34,843 nucleotides of DNA from Rhodospirillaceae bacterium (GCA_002696205.1 NZRL01000161.1:1-34843), one strand, 5' to 3'; positions 25,795 to 34,205 are shown, numbered from the stretch's first letter. The notes: generated from the letters alone by a model not told the origin. Numbers and translations: made by a program.

Positions 25795-26364
25795 TCAAGG
25801 CTCCAGTTCGGTGTCCCAATAGAGAAAGTCGCGCCAGCTTTCGTGAAGATAATTGGGCGGGAAAGCCCGCCCATTTTCCTGCAACAAGAAGTTCGTCGGC
25901 TGCTCCGGCTCGCGCAGCGGCACCATGCCGCACTGCCTGGGCAGGCGGTGACCTTTCTGAAGGTTACACGGCGAGCAGGCGGTAACCACATTGGCCCAGG
26001 ACGTCCGCCCGCCCCGGGCGCGCGGAATGACGTGATCGAAGGTCAACTCATCGGCCGGGAAATGGTCGCCGCAATACTGGCAATGGAAGGCGTCGCGCAA
26101 AAACACGTTGAACCGGGTAAAGGCCGGGCGCCTGCCCATGGAGACATATTCCTTCAGCGAGATGACGCTGGGCAGGCGGAAATCCAGATTGGGGGAATGC
26201 ACCACGCGGTCATATTCGGAGACCACGTTGACCCGGTCGAGAAACACCGCCTTGAGGGTGTCCTGCCAGGACCAAAGGGAAAGGGGGAAGTAGCTCAGCG
26301 GCCGGAAATCGGCGTTGAGAACAAGAGCGGGACAGCTTTCGGCGGAAGCGCTCACGGGCGTCAT
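25795..26364 (-). CDS. HNH endonuclease family protein
   Basis: 189 residues. The C-terminal half holds a zinc-braced HNH fold: HCQYCGDHF, the catalytic TFDHVIPRARGGRTSWANVVTAC, then SPCNLQKGHR. The N-terminal half (ALVLNADFRPLSYFPLSLWSWQDTLKAVFLDRV) is characteristic of a widespread chromosomal HNH family whose role, possibly repair, is not settled. It is convergent with the cytochrome gene. The 238 bases upstream of it (26365-26602) hold no gene; I see only a weak GC hairpin near 26566-26587 that may end the downstream esterase transcript. Confidence 0.9.
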   Translation of the reverse strand: MTPVSASAESCPALVLNADFRPLSYFPLSLWSWQDTLKAVFLDRVNVVSEYDRVVHSPNLDFRLPSVISLKEYVSMGRRPAFTRFNVFLRDAFHCQYCGDHFPADELTFDHVIPRARGGRTSWANVVTACSPCNLQKGHRLPRQCGMVPLREPEQPTNFLLQENGRAFPPNYLHESWRDFLYWDTELEP

Positions 26365-26602
26365 CCCTCATGTTTCTTCCTGCTGGATCGGAGAATACTA
26401 CATATTGTGATTCAGCGCCAAATGTTCCGGCCGTGAAGTTTTTTTGACAAGCATCCGGACGAACGCCTTACAGACGCATGACCGCCCGCCGGGCCCCGCA
26501 CGCGTGATCACGGCCCGGGACAAGGTGGCACGGCCCCGGGCGAAAGGTCAAAATTCGATGAGAATTCGGTCCCCTCGCCGGGGCCGAAAGGTTCCCTGCC
26601 GA

Positions 26603-27346
26603 TTAGGGTTTCATCCCGGCGACGGAGAGCACGTCGATGCCGAACATCTCGGCCAGGAACTCCATGCCCAACTGAATGCACATGTCATCCAGTCCATGGC
26701 CCAGATTGGGGCAGAGATAAGCCGCCACGGGCACGCCCGCAGCCTTCAACGTATCTTCGGCGTGGTGCATCATGTCCGGCGGCACGATCGGGTCGAGGTT
26801 GCCGTGCATCAGCAGGACCGGCGGTTTCGTTTTGATCTCGTCGGCCAGCAGTTCCCCACCGACAAGAGCACCGGAATAACCGATGATCCCGGCCAGCGGC
26901 TTGACCCGGCGCAGCCCGACATGCAAGCCCATCATGGTGCCCTGGGAAAAACCGACGATCGCCATCTTGCTTTCGTCCAATTCGAATTCGGCCAAGAGAT
27001 GGTTGATCAGCGCGTTCAGGATGGGGGCGGCCATCTTGACGCCCTCGAGCTTTTGTTCCTTGGACGGGTCGGTAATGGAAAACCATTGAAACCCCGACGG
27101 TGCGCCATCGAACCGGAACGGCGCGTTGGGCGCGATGAACACGGCCTTGGGAAGAACCCGGCCGAAATAGGTCGCCAGATTGATCAGGTCGTCGCCGTCG
27201 GCGCCGACACCGTGCAGCAACAGCACGATCTGTTCCGGCTTGGAGCCGTCGGCGGGCATCACCATCGGTCCGGTCAGATGCGGAATATCGTCTTCCGGCG
27301 GCAGGTCGGGTCCGAGATGGTCGGCGGGCTTCTTCGATTTGCTCAT
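26603..27346 (-). CDS. Phospholipase/carboxylesterase family alpha/beta hydrolase
   Basis: 247-residue cytoplasmic serine hydrolase. The oxyanion region is LLLHGVGADGDDL, the nucleophile elbow GFSQG, the aspartate is in GNLDPIVPP and the histidine in NLGHGLDD, giving the full triad of the COG0400 carboxylesterase / dienelactone-hydrolase-like family. The start is taken at ATG 27346; the track start at 27364 is a TTG. The ribosome site is weak. It is divergent from gluQ. The substrate is probably a short-chain ester or lysophospholipid, known only at family level. Confidence 0.88.
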   Translation of the reverse strand: MSKSKKPADHLGPDLPPEDDIPHLTGPMVMPADGSKPEQIVLLLHGVGADGDDLINLATYFGRVLPKAVFIAPNAPFRFDGAPSGFQWFSITDPSKEQKLEGVKMAAPILNALINHLLAEFELDESKMAIVGFSQGTMMGLHVGLRRVKPLAGIIGYSGALVGGELLADEIKTKPPVLLMHGNLDPIVPPDMMHHAEDTLKAAGVPVAAYLCPNLGHGLDDMCIQLGMEFLAEMFGIDVLSVAGMKP

Positions 27347-27485
27347 GGCTCGGGGCTCGTCCAATCAAACGCTCTTTTATTCAAACACGGGGCCGGTTTC
27401 ATCCTGGATACCGGCATGCCATTGTTATCCGAGAATGGTTAACGATTCGTGCCGCCGCCGTCTCTGAGGACTCTATTTCGCCGCC

Positions 27486-28373
27486 ATGCCGACGCCCCCC
27501 GCCCCGACCGTCACGCGCTTCGCGCCCAGCCCGACGGGCCTGCTGCACCTGGGCCATGCCTATTCGGCCTGGTTCGCCTGGGCGGAGGCCCGGCGGGCCG
27601 GGGCCGACGGCCGGTTCCTGATCCGCATCGAGGATATCGACCGGGGCCGCTGCCGCCCCGAATTCGAGGTGGCGATCCTGGAAGACCTTGCCTGGCTGGG
27701 CCTCACCTGGGAGGTGCCGGTGCGCCGCCAATCCGATCATATGGACGATTACGCCCAGGCCCTCGACGATCTGGACGGCCGGGGTCTGATCTATCCCTGT
27801 TTCTGTACCCGCGCCGAGATCGCCCGCGAGATCGAGGCCGCCGGCCATGCCCCCCACGATATTCCGCAGGGGCCCGACGGCCCGCTTTATCCCGGCACGT
27901 GCCGCCACCTGGACCCGGTCGAGGCCAAGGACCGGATCGCGGCGGGCGACGCCCATGCCCTGCGCCTCAAGACCGACGCGGCCTCGGCCCAAGCGGGACC
28001 GCTGACCTGGACCGACCTGGACCGGGGCGCGCAAACAGCCACGCCCGAGATTTTCGGCGACGTGGTGCTCGCCCGGAAGGACACGCCGACCAGCTATCAC
28101 CTTTCGGTCACCCTGGACGACCATATCCAGGGCGTGACCTGCGTGACGCGGGGCGAGGATTTGTTCGCGGCGAGCCATCTGCACCGCCTGCTGCAAGCCG
28201 TGCTCGGCCTGGACACGCCTTTCTATCGTCATCATGGGCTGCTGACCGGGCCCGACGGCAAACGCTTCGCCAAGCGGGACAAGTCGGAAACGCTCCGCAG
28301 CCTGCGCGAGGCCGGACGCACGCCCGGCGAGGTCTGGGCGCTTGCCGGGATCGGCGAAGGGGATCGGCCATGA
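27486..28373 (+). CDS. gluQ: Glutamyl-Q tRNA(Asp) synthetase
   Basis: 295-residue paralogue of the glutamyl-tRNA synthetase catalytic domain. It attaches glutamate to queuosine in the anticodon of tRNA-Asp. The class I HIGH motif appears as LLHLGHAYSAW and KMSKS as KRFAKRD. A zinc site is formed by CFCTRAE and YPGTC. The anticodon-binding domain of GltX is absent and the length is right for GluQ-RS. It is first of a three-gene unit, with its stop overlapping the next start (ATGA). Confidence 0.95.
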   Translation: MPTPPAPTVTRFAPSPTGLLHLGHAYSAWFAWAEARRAGADGRFLIRIEDIDRGRCRPEFEVAILEDLAWLGLTWEVPVRRQSDHMDDYAQALDDLDGRGLIYPCFCTRAEIAREIEAAGHAPHDIPQGPDGPLYPGTCRHLDPVEAKDRIAAGDAHALRLKTDAASAQAGPLTWTDLDRGAQTATPEIFGDVVLARKDTPTSYHLSVTLDDHIQGVTCVTRGEDLFAASHLHRLLQAVLGLDTPFYRHHGLLTGPDGKRFAKRDKSETLRSLREAGRTPGEVWALAGIGEGDRP

Positions 28374-29164
28374 TCCGCTTTTGCCTTGCCGCAATGTTCA
28401 TGATCCTCCTGTCCTGGCCGGCGGCGGCGCTGGAGGGCCTGGACGCCGGCGAGACGGCGAGGGTGATCGAGGTCGTCGACGGCGACACGGTGATCCTCGA
28501 CCGGGAGATCGCCGGGGCGCGTCAGGTCCGCATGACGGGCATCCAGGCGCCCAAATTGCCGCTCGGCCGCAAAGGCTTCGCCGAATGGCCGCTGGCCAAG
28601 GAAGCCAAGGCAGAATTGGAAGCACTCTGCCTGAACAAGACCGTGCAATTGTTTTACGGCGGGTCGCGGATGGACCGCCACGGCCGGTTGCTCGCCCATC
28701 TGACGACGACGGACGGTCTGTGGCTGCAAGGCGAGATGCTGCGACGCGGGCTGGCCCGGGTCTATACCTTTCCCGACAATCGGGAGCGGGCGCCGGAGAT
28801 GTATGCCCCGGAACGAGAGGCCCGCTCGGCCGGGCGCGGGATCTGGGGGCATCCGTTCTACGCGGTGCGCAGCCCGGCACCCTCGGCGCTCGGCCGCGAT
28901 ATCGGAACCTTCCAAGTCGTCGAGGGCCGGGTGGTCGACGCCGCCCAGGTGCGCGGTACGATCTATCTGAATTTCGGAACCGATTGGCGGTCCGATTTCA
29001 CGGTCCGCCTGGCGCCGAAAACGGCGCGCCAGTTCCGCCGCGAGGGCCTGGGCCCCGAAACCTACGGCGGCAAATGGGTTCGGGTGCGCGGCTGGTTGAA
29101 ATCGCGCAACGGCCCGATGATCGAGATCACCCATCCGGAGGCAATCGAGGTTCTGGAAAAGTGA
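28370..29164 (+). CDS. Staphylococcal-nuclease-like (thermonuclease) domain protein, secreted
   Basis: 264 residues with an N-terminal signal peptide (FCLAAMFMILLSWPAAA-LEG). The SNase fold is visible as ARVIEVVDGDTVILD, RQVRMTGIQAPKLP, DRHGRLLAHLTTTDGLWLQGEMLRRGLARVYTFPDN and EREARSAGRGIWG. A C-terminal OB-like extension (VEGRVVDAAQVRGTIYLNFGTDWRSDF) is common in proteobacterial homologues. The ATG overlaps the gluQ stop. The 571-residue track ORF is wrong: its extra 307 residues are an out-of-frame reading of gluQ. Nuclease activity is plausible but unproven for this group. Confidence 0.9.
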   Translation: MIRFCLAAMFMILLSWPAAALEGLDAGETARVIEVVDGDTVILDREIAGARQVRMTGIQAPKLPLGRKGFAEWPLAKEAKAELEALCLNKTVQLFYGGSRMDRHGRLLAHLTTTDGLWLQGEMLRRGLARVYTFPDNRERAPEMYAPEREARSAGRGIWGHPFYAVRSPAPSALGRDIGTFQVVEGRVVDAAQVRGTIYLNFGTDWRSDFTVRLAPKTARQFRREGLGPETYGGKWVRVRGWLKSRNGPMIEITHPEAIEVLEK

Positions 29165-29189
29165 CGCCGTTCGTTCTTATATATTCCGC

Positions 29190-30680
29190 ATGAACCAAGA
29201 CCGTTCCCCCCTCGGCCTTGTGGCCGTATTCACACTGATCCTGCCGCTACTTTCCGTCGCGGCCTGTTCGACCAATCCGGCGACCGGCGAGCAAAGCTTC
29301 ACCGCCTTCATGTCCGAACAGGACGAAATCAGGGTCGGCGCCGAAGAGCACCCCAAGATTCTCAAGGAGATGGGGGGCACCTACAATTATCCGACGATCC
29401 AGACCTACGTCGATTGGGTCGGGGAGAAACTGGCCAAGGTCTCGGACCTGCCAAATCTCAAGTTCACCTTCACGGTCCTGAACGAACCCAACATCAACGC
29501 CTTCGCCCTGCCCGGCGGCTACGTCTACATCACCCGGGGTCTGATCTCGCTGGCCGAGAACGAGGCCGAAATGGCCGGCGTCCTGGCCCATGAAATCGGC
29601 CATGTCACGGCGCGCCACACGGCACAGCGGTATTCCGCGGCCATGGCGACCAATATCGGCCTCTTGGGCGCCAGCATCCTGGGCTCGGTCTTCGGCGTGC
29701 CGGGCGAACTCAATCAGATGGCCGGACATTTCGGGCAATTGTATCTGCAGGCCTATTCCCGGGATCAGGAACTGGAAGCCGACATGCTGGCCGTGCGGTA
29801 CATGTCCCGCGCCGGATACGATCCGCGCGCTTTGGAAAGCTTCTTCCGCAAGCTGCGCCAGGAGGTCTCGATCAGCCAGCGGTTACGTGGCCGCCCCGAC
29901 GAAGACCCGGCGGACAACATCATGTCGACCCACCCGCGGACCTCGGACCGGATCGCCCAGGCGATCCGCCTGGCCCGCGTGCCGCCCAACGCCGATCCGC
30001 GCCTGGGCCGTCAGGACTACCTTGCCCGCATCGACGGGATGCTGTGGGGCGACGCCCCGGAACAGGGCGTGGTGCGGGGGCGGGTGTTCGAGCATCCCGA
30101 CCTAAAGTTCCGCTTCGAAGTCCCGCCCGGGTTTTACCTGAGCAATTCACCCTCTCAGGTCGTCGCCTACGGACCGGACGATACGACCATCGTCTTCAAC
30201 CAATTGAATCAGAAAGACGCGTCCCAGGTCTCGGACGTCCGCGCCTATGTCGCCGGTTGGGGGGGCGGGCGCCTGAAGGGGGTCGAACGCCTGACCGTCA
30301 ACGGCATCGAGGCCGCGACGGGCAGTGCGCGGATCAATACCTCCGAAGGGACGCGGGACGTACGCCTCGTCGCCGCCCGGTTCGCCCGCGACCGCATCTA
30401 CCGTTTCCTGTTCCTGACGCCGCCGGGCGCAACCGCCAAGCATAGCGAGGACCTACGCCGCACGACCTATAGCCTGCGCCGCATGACCGATGCTGAGGCC
30501 GCGGCGGTCAAGGCATTGAAGCTTCGCGTCATCACCGTCAACCGGGGCGACACGGCGGAAGACCTGGCCGCCGGCATGCCCATGGAGTCCTTCAAGATCG
30601 ATTGGTTCCGGGCGCTGAACGGCATGACGCCGGGAGACGCCCTGACTCCCGGCGAAAAGGTCAAGATCGTCACCCCCTGA
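29190..30680 (+). CDS. M48-family lipoprotein metalloprotease with C-terminal LysM-like domain
   Basis: 496 residues. A lipoprotein signal ends at C26 (LSVAACS), so it is anchored to a membrane on the periplasmic side. The zinc site is HEIGH (134-138), with the downstream ELEAD (194-198) giving the third ligand, as in the BepA/LoiP branch. The middle region (about 290-430) is a less conserved beta-rich domain, and the C-terminus (VITVNRGDTAEDLAAG...TPGEKVKIV) looks like a LysM peptidoglycan-binding motif. A role in envelope protein quality control is likely from the family. It starts 25 bases after the nuclease-like gene. Confidence 0.93.
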   Translation: MNQDRSPLGLVAVFTLILPLLSVAACSTNPATGEQSFTAFMSEQDEIRVGAEEHPKILKEMGGTYNYPTIQTYVDWVGEKLAKVSDLPNLKFTFTVLNEPNINAFALPGGYVYITRGLISLAENEAEMAGVLAHEIGHVTARHTAQRYSAAMATNIGLLGASILGSVFGVPGELNQMAGHFGQLYLQAYSRDQELEADMLAVRYMSRAGYDPRALESFFRKLRQEVSISQRLRGRPDEDPADNIMSTHPRTSDRIAQAIRLARVPPNADPRLGRQDYLARIDGMLWGDAPEQGVVRGRVFEHPDLKFRFEVPPGFYLSNSPSQVVAYGPDDTTIVFNQLNQKDASQVSDVRAYVAGWGGGRLKGVERLTVNGIEAATGSARINTSEGTRDVRLVAARFARDRIYRFLFLTPPGATAKHSEDLRRTTYSLRRMTDAEAAAVKALKLRVITVNRGDTAEDLAAGMPMESFKIDWFRALNGMTPGDALTPGEKVKIVTP

Positions 30681-30710
30681 CGGCGGCTTCCGCCCCGTGA
30701 ACACGGCAAA

Positions 30711-30749
30711 AGAAAACGGCCGCCCCCCCGGGGGCCGGCCGCTTTCTTC
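30711..30749. terminator. Bidirectional intrinsic terminator between M48 gene and carD
   Basis: CGGCCGCCCCC / GGGGGCCGGCCG stem (30717-30741) with one bulge. The plus strand continues CTTTCTTC and the minus strand GTTTTCTTTTG, so it can end both convergent genes, and the carD transcript best. Confidence 0.85.
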
Positions 30750-30773
30750 ATCCAATCGAATGCCGGGCGCCGA

Positions 30774-31277
30774 TCAGGCCGCGCGCAGCACCTTTTCCAG
30801 CTTCTCGGTGGCCTTTTCCACGTCCGTCTTGTCGACGGCGGCCAGCTCGGCGGCCAGACGGTCGCGGGCGGCTTCGTAGATCTGGCGTTCGGAGAACGAC
30901 TGATCGGGCTGGCCCACGTTCCGGTGCAGGTCGCGGACGACCTCCGCGATGGAAACGGGATTGCCCGAATTGATCTTGGCTTCGTATTCCTGGGCCCGGC
31001 GGCTCCACATCGTGCGCTTGACGCGCGCCCGGCCTTTCAGGGTGGTCATCGCCTCGTCCATGATCTTGCGCGTCGACAGCTTGCGCAGACCGGAGGTCGG
31101 GGCCTTGGACACGGGCACCCGAAGGGTCATCCGGTCCTTGTCGAAGGAAATGACGAACAGGTCGAGCTTATGGCCCGCGATTTCTTCGGTTTCGACACCA
31201 ATCACCTTGCCGACGCCATGCGTCGGGTAGACGACGTAGTCGCCGGTGCCGATCTGCAGTTCTTCTTGTTTGGACAT
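30774..31277 (-). CDS. carD: CarD/CdnL-family transcriptional regulator
   Basis: 167-residue RNA-polymerase-binding protein. The N-terminal RNAP-interacting Tudor-like domain is TGDYVVYPTHGVGKVIGVETEEIAG...DKDRMTLRVPV. The helical C-terminal domain includes KRTMWSRRAQEYEAKINSG, with the tryptophan that contacts promoter DNA at the transcription bubble. It stabilises open complexes at rRNA and housekeeping promoters. It is a stand-alone gene, with a terminator shared with the convergent M48 gene. Its ribosome site (GGAG) is rather far, about 12 bases, from the ATG. Confidence 0.95.
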   Translation of the reverse strand: MSKQEELQIGTGDYVVYPTHGVGKVIGVETEEIAGHKLDLFVISFDKDRMTLRVPVSKAPTSGLRKLSTRKIMDEAMTTLKGRARVKRTMWSRRAQEYEAKINSGNPVSIAEVVRDLHRNVGQPDQSFSERQIYEAARDRLAAELAAVDKTDVEKATEKLEKVLRAA

Positions 31278-31570
31278 AGGTTAGGTCAACTCCGATATTA
31301 CCCATCTTTTTAATTGGGCCGCCCAAGCCCGCCGCGATCCGTCCTCCTCCCCAGGGTTCTCGAACCGGCGGTTTGCTCCAGGAAGTAAAAAGACCACCCC
31401 GCGGCACACGCTCGGCCGCTGACCGGTCCTCTCCTGAAACGGATGGCTGTCTTCCCCGGCAGGCGGTTTCCGCCTATCCACAGCCGAATGTTGGCCGCAA
31501 AAATCCCCCCGGACGAACGTTTGGGCGAATCCGAGGGGACATAGACCTTTCGGCCAACAATCAGCGATGA
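31278..31570. other. Gene-free region upstream of carD
   Basis: About 290 bases between carD and the ferredoxin terminators. Short ORFs on both strands lack ribosome sites and coding character. I see a short GGCGGAAACCGCC hairpin on the minus strand, near 31463, and no tRNA or recognisable small RNA. It presumably holds the carD promoter and a long leader. Confidence 0.5.
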
Positions 31571-31574
31571 TAAC

Positions 31575-31660
31575 ACAAAAAAGGCTGTAAAACCAGCCCC
31601 ACCCTCGCAGGTGCACAAAAACCCCGAACTCCCCCAGTCTTTCCGGGGGATTTCAGGGTT
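31575..31660 (-). terminator. Tandem intrinsic terminators downstream of fdxA
   Basis: First an 18-bp imperfect hairpin with two mismatches (arms about 31617-31634 and 31644-31661, outer AAAACCC / GGGTTTT, inner CCCCC / GGGGG), followed on the minus strand by TTTTTG. Then GGCTG-loop-CAGCC (31583-31598) followed by TTTTTTGTG. Both are oriented to stop minus-strand transcripts before the carD promoter region. Confidence 0.8.
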
Positions 31661-31693
31661 TTCGCAAGGCTTGAATTCGAGGAGACGCGGATC

Positions 31694-31718
31694 CGCCCCG
31701 CGTCGAAGACACGGGGCG
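31694..31718. repeat. Strong hairpin just after the fdxA stop
   Basis: CGCCCCGCGTC-GAA-GACACGGGGCG, an 11-bp stem with one imperfect pair and a 3-base loop. No T tract follows on either strand, so it is more likely an mRNA 3' stabiliser than a terminator. Confidence 0.55.
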
Positions 31719-31723
31719 TAAAA

Positions 31724-32059
31724 TCAGTTACCGGCGCCCGGGTTCGAACTCAGCATCTCTTTCTTGCCTTCCTTGCCGTTCCAATCCTCGGCATCTTCGG
31801 GGCATTCGCCCTTCGCCGTGATGTTGGGCCATTGGGCGGCGAACTTGGTGTTGATCTCCAGCCATTCCTCGACCCCCGGTTCGGTGTCGGGAACGATCGC
31901 TTCGGCGGGACATTCGGGCTCGCAAACGCCGCAGTCGATGCATTCGTCCGGATGGATGACCAGGAAGTTCTCGCCTTCGTAGAAGCAATCCACGGGGCAG
32001 ACTTCGACGCAGTCCTGAAATTTACATTTAATGCAGTTCTCGGTGACGATGTAGGTCAT
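31724..32059 (-). CDS. fdxA: 7Fe ferredoxin
   Basis: 111-residue cytoplasmic electron carrier with one [3Fe-4S] and one [4Fe-4S] cluster. Cysteines are at 9, 12, 17, 21, 25, 40, 43, 46 and 50 in [21 protein letters not shown] and [16 protein letters not shown]. The acidic C-terminal tail is typical of FdxA. The start is ATG 32059 with GGAG upstream; the track start at 32122 adds an unsupported 21 residues. It is a single gene with strong terminators behind it. Confidence 0.96.
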   Translation of the reverse strand: MTYIVTENCIKCKFQDCVEVCPVDCFYEGENFLVIHPDECIDCGVCEPECPAEAIVPDTEPGVEEWLEINTKFAAQWPNITAKGECPEDAEDWNGKEGKKEMLSSNPGAGN

Positions 32060-32176
32060 TACGGGCTCCGTAAGGTCGATGAGATCGATAAAGTCAAAAA
32101 GCAGTCGGCTTGAAACAAGCAATAAGTTTGCGAAACCTGTTCAGGGCATCTTAATTACGCGGTATCGCGGGTCTGA

Positions 32177-32659
32177 TCAATGCGGCCCCGCATCCTGTGC
32201 CATGCGGGCGATCGCACGTTTGCGCGCCGCCCCGGCGTCGCGATCCGTCACATGCAATAGGCCGGCGACCCGGCGGGCCAGATTCGATTCGAAATCGTGG
32301 ACCTCGCCGTCGGCATAGGCGACGGACCAGATCATCTCGAGAACGCGGACCCGGTCTTCGGGCGCCATGCGGTCCTTGATGGTCCGGGTCACGCTGTAGA
32401 GTTCGACGGTGGTATCCGTGCGCTCGCGGGCATCGGCCACCAGAGCCGTTGCTTCCGCCGCGTCGATATCGAACTCTCCGATCAGCAGGCGTTCGATGGC
32501 GTCGGCTTCGTCGGCATCGAAATCGCCGTCCAGCGAGGCCGCTTCGGCCAATAACAGTGCCGTCGCGGCAGCCAGTTCGCCTGTATCGGCGGCGGGGGCG
32601 TTGGCGGTTTCGGGGGCCTGGGAGACCCGCTCCGCCCAGGATTTGAGTTTGGCTAACAT
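32177..32659 (-). CDS. TerB-like (tellurite resistance B / DjlA-N) protein
   Basis: 160-residue all-helical cytoplasmic protein of the TerB family: AAATALLLAEAASLDGDFDADEADAIERLL and RVRVLEMIWSVAYADGEVHDFE, with acidic residues that bind metal in related proteins. No other ter genes are nearby, so tellurite resistance is not implied; many alphaproteobacteria have this stand-alone form of unknown role. No clear ribosome site precedes the ATG. Confidence 0.85.
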   Translation of the reverse strand: MLAKLKSWAERVSQAPETANAPAADTGELAAATALLLAEAASLDGDFDADEADAIERLLIGEFDIDAAEATALVADARERTDTTVELYSVTRTIKDRMAPEDRVRVLEMIWSVAYADGEVHDFESNLARRVAGLLHVTDRDAGAARKRAIARMAQDAGPH

Positions 32660-32804
32660 GCAAGTCAGTTAGCATGTGCGGAACGAAGCCTCAACCACAG
32701 CTAAATTACGGGTTTACCACTTGCACCATTCGACCCCCGCCATCCGGCCTTGGAAGTCCGGGTTTTCCTTGCCTCGGCCCGATACAGCCCGTACATGACG
32801 GACC

Positions 32805-33428
32805 ATGCCGAACGACGCCCCCGACCTACGCCTGGATTTTCCCGCGACGCGCCGCAACCGCGACGCCATCGCCGAAGTGCTGACCCGTGTGCTGCCGCCC
32901 ACGGGATGCGTGCTGGAGATCGGGTCGGGGTCGGGCCAACACATCGTGGGGTTCGCCCGGGCCATGCCGCATCTGGATTGGCAGGCCTCCGACATGGAGC
33001 CTCGCTACCGTGCCTCGGTCGATGCCTGGGCGGCGCACGAGGGCCTGGACTTGTCTCCGGCCATCGCCCTGGACGTGACGCAGCAACCCTGGCCGGTCAC
33101 ACAAGCCGACGCGGTGATTTCGTCCAACATGATTCATATCGCGCCCTGGTCGGCCTGCCTCGGCCTGCTGGACGGCGCGGCCGGAATTCTGCCCGAAGGG
33201 GGCCTGCTCTATCTTTACGGCCCCTTCGCCATCGGCGGCCGTCATACGGCGGAAAGCAACGCCCGATTCGATGCGAACCTGCGCGCCGAAGATTCGTCAT
33301 GGGGCGTGCGGAATCTGGACGATGTCGCCATGGAGGCCCGGACGCGCGGCCTGCATCTCGTCGAAACGGTGCAGATGCCCGCCAACAATCTGTCGGTGAT
33401 TTTCCGCAAACGCGCCGGAATGGCCTAG
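32805..33428 (+). CDS. DUF938 SAM-dependent methyltransferase-like protein
   Basis: 207 residues. The N-terminal RLDFPATRRNRDAIAEVL and motif I (VLEIGSGSGQHIVGFARAMP) mark the DUF938 family of class I methyltransferase folds. DMEPR follows as the acidic loop, and SSNMIHIAPW is a conserved family segment. The substrate is unknown. It is preceded by a short non-coding gap and ends one base from the convergent tetR stop. Confidence 0.9.
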   Translation: MPNDAPDLRLDFPATRRNRDAIAEVLTRVLPPTGCVLEIGSGSGQHIVGFARAMPHLDWQASDMEPRYRASVDAWAAHEGLDLSPAIALDVTQQPWPVTQADAVISSNMIHIAPWSACLGLLDGAAGILPEGGLLYLYGPFAIGGRHTAESNARFDANLRAEDSSWGVRNLDDVAMEARTRGLHLVETVQMPANNLSVIFRKRAGMA

Positions 33429-33429
33429 G

Positions 33430-34023
33430 TCAGGCCGCAGCCACCAGGCGCAGGGGCGCCAGGGCCGCGTCCTTGGCCTCGATCAGGGCCTGTTCCTCGA
33501 CCCCCGCCTTGACCAGAACCCGCAAGCCGAGAAACGCCGCAAGCAGCGCCTGCGCCTGGGCGCGGCGGGCGTCCCTATCGCGGTCGAACGGCGGGGTCGT
33601 GGCCAGGGCGCTGTCGAACAGGGTCACGATACGCCCCATCATGGCCTGGACCTTCTGGCCGGTCCCGGCATCGAGGGCCGCCTGATCGATACTGGCGTTG
33701 CACAGGAAACAGCCGCGACGGTCGCCATTCACGGTTCGCGCGGTGATCGCATTGGTAAACAGGGCATCGAACCGGTCATAGGCACTGTCGCCGGTCTTGA
33801 CCAAGGGCGCGATGCGCTCGGCGATGATGTTCTTTTCATATATATCCAAGGCCGCCAGATACATCGCCCGTTTGTCGCCGAAGGCGCGGTAGAGGCTCTG
33901 TTTGTTGAGGCCCGTCGCGGCCTCGATATCTTGCAGCGAGGCCCCTTCGTAGCCTTTCTTCCAGAACACGTTCATGACGTCCTGAAGGGCGGTATCCGGG
34001 TCGAATGCGCGGGGCCGGGCCAT
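33430..34023 (-). CDS. TetR/AcrR-family repressor
   Basis: 197 residues from the ATG at 34023 with a strong GGAGGA site. The helix-turn-helix is AFDPDTALQDVMNVFWKKGYEGASLQDIEAATGLNKQSLYRAFGDKRAMYL. The ligand domain contains RRGCFLCNAS, a Cys pair typical of the branch that controls redox or carbonyl-stress genes. It is divergent from the AhpD-like gene, with paired operator-like repeats in between. The likely role is repression of that gene and of itself. Confidence 0.93.
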   Translation of the reverse strand: MARPRAFDPDTALQDVMNVFWKKGYEGASLQDIEAATGLNKQSLYRAFGDKRAMYLAALDIYEKNIIAERIAPLVKTGDSAYDRFDALFTNAITARTVNGDRRGCFLCNASIDQAALDAGTGQKVQAMMGRIVTLFDSALATTPPFDRDRDARRAQAQALLAAFLGLRVLVKAGVEEQALIEAKDAALAPLRLVAAA

Positions 34024-34049
34024 GGAAATCCTCCATGAGAAAATAATTG

Positions 34050-34078
34050 TTGACTGACTGGTCCGTAACACATATAAC
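34050..34078 (+). promoter_or_regulatory. Promoter P1 with TetR operator copy 1
   Basis: TTGACT, a 17-base spacer and TATAAC. The spacer holds GACTGGTCCGTAACA (34056-34070), repeated exactly at 34129. On the minus strand TTACGG-N17-TATTTT would serve tetR. A repressor bound here would cover both promoters. Confidence 0.7.
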
Positions 34079-34088
34079 CCCCGCCACC

Positions 34089-34110
34089 AGCCGCTTCAAG
34101 CGGCTTTTTT
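34089..34110 (+). terminator. Intrinsic terminator between the two operator copies
   Basis: AGCCGC-TTCAA-GCGGCT followed by six T. It starts about five bases after the predicted P1 start site, so P1 transcripts should end within about 30 bases and only P2 would feed the AhpD-like gene. Confidence 0.75.
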
Positions 34111-34120
34111 CGGGGCCAGT

Positions 34121-34151
34121 TTGTTACCGACTGGTCCGTAACATAGATAAC
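34121..34151 (+). promoter_or_regulatory. Promoter P2 with TetR operator copy 2
   Basis: TTGTTA, a 17-base spacer and TAGATA. It contains the second GACTGGTCCGTAACA (34129-34143). GTTAC-N10-GTAAC makes a 20-base near-palindrome (16 of 20 positions symmetric). It is the probable promoter of the AhpD-like gene, about 55 bases before its ATG. Confidence 0.7.
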
Positions 34152-34205
34152 GGCGCGGCCGAGAGATCGAGCGCCGACCTCACAGATCCCCGAAAGGAGC
34201 CCATC

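Noticed and set aside
27449-28369. 571-residue ORF joining an upstream stretch to the nuclease-like protein
   Set aside because: The first 307 residues are Arg/Pro/Gly-rich out-of-frame reading of gluQ; the real gene starts at the ATGA overlap at 28370 with a proper signal peptide.
31360-31400. Minus-strand GGTTCGAGAACC resembling a tRNA T-arm
   Set aside because: No acceptor, D or anticodon arms can be built around it; it is a simple short hairpin.
32177-32659. Tellurite resistance locus
   Set aside because: Only a stand-alone TerB-like protein is present; no terZ/A/C/D/E genes nearby.
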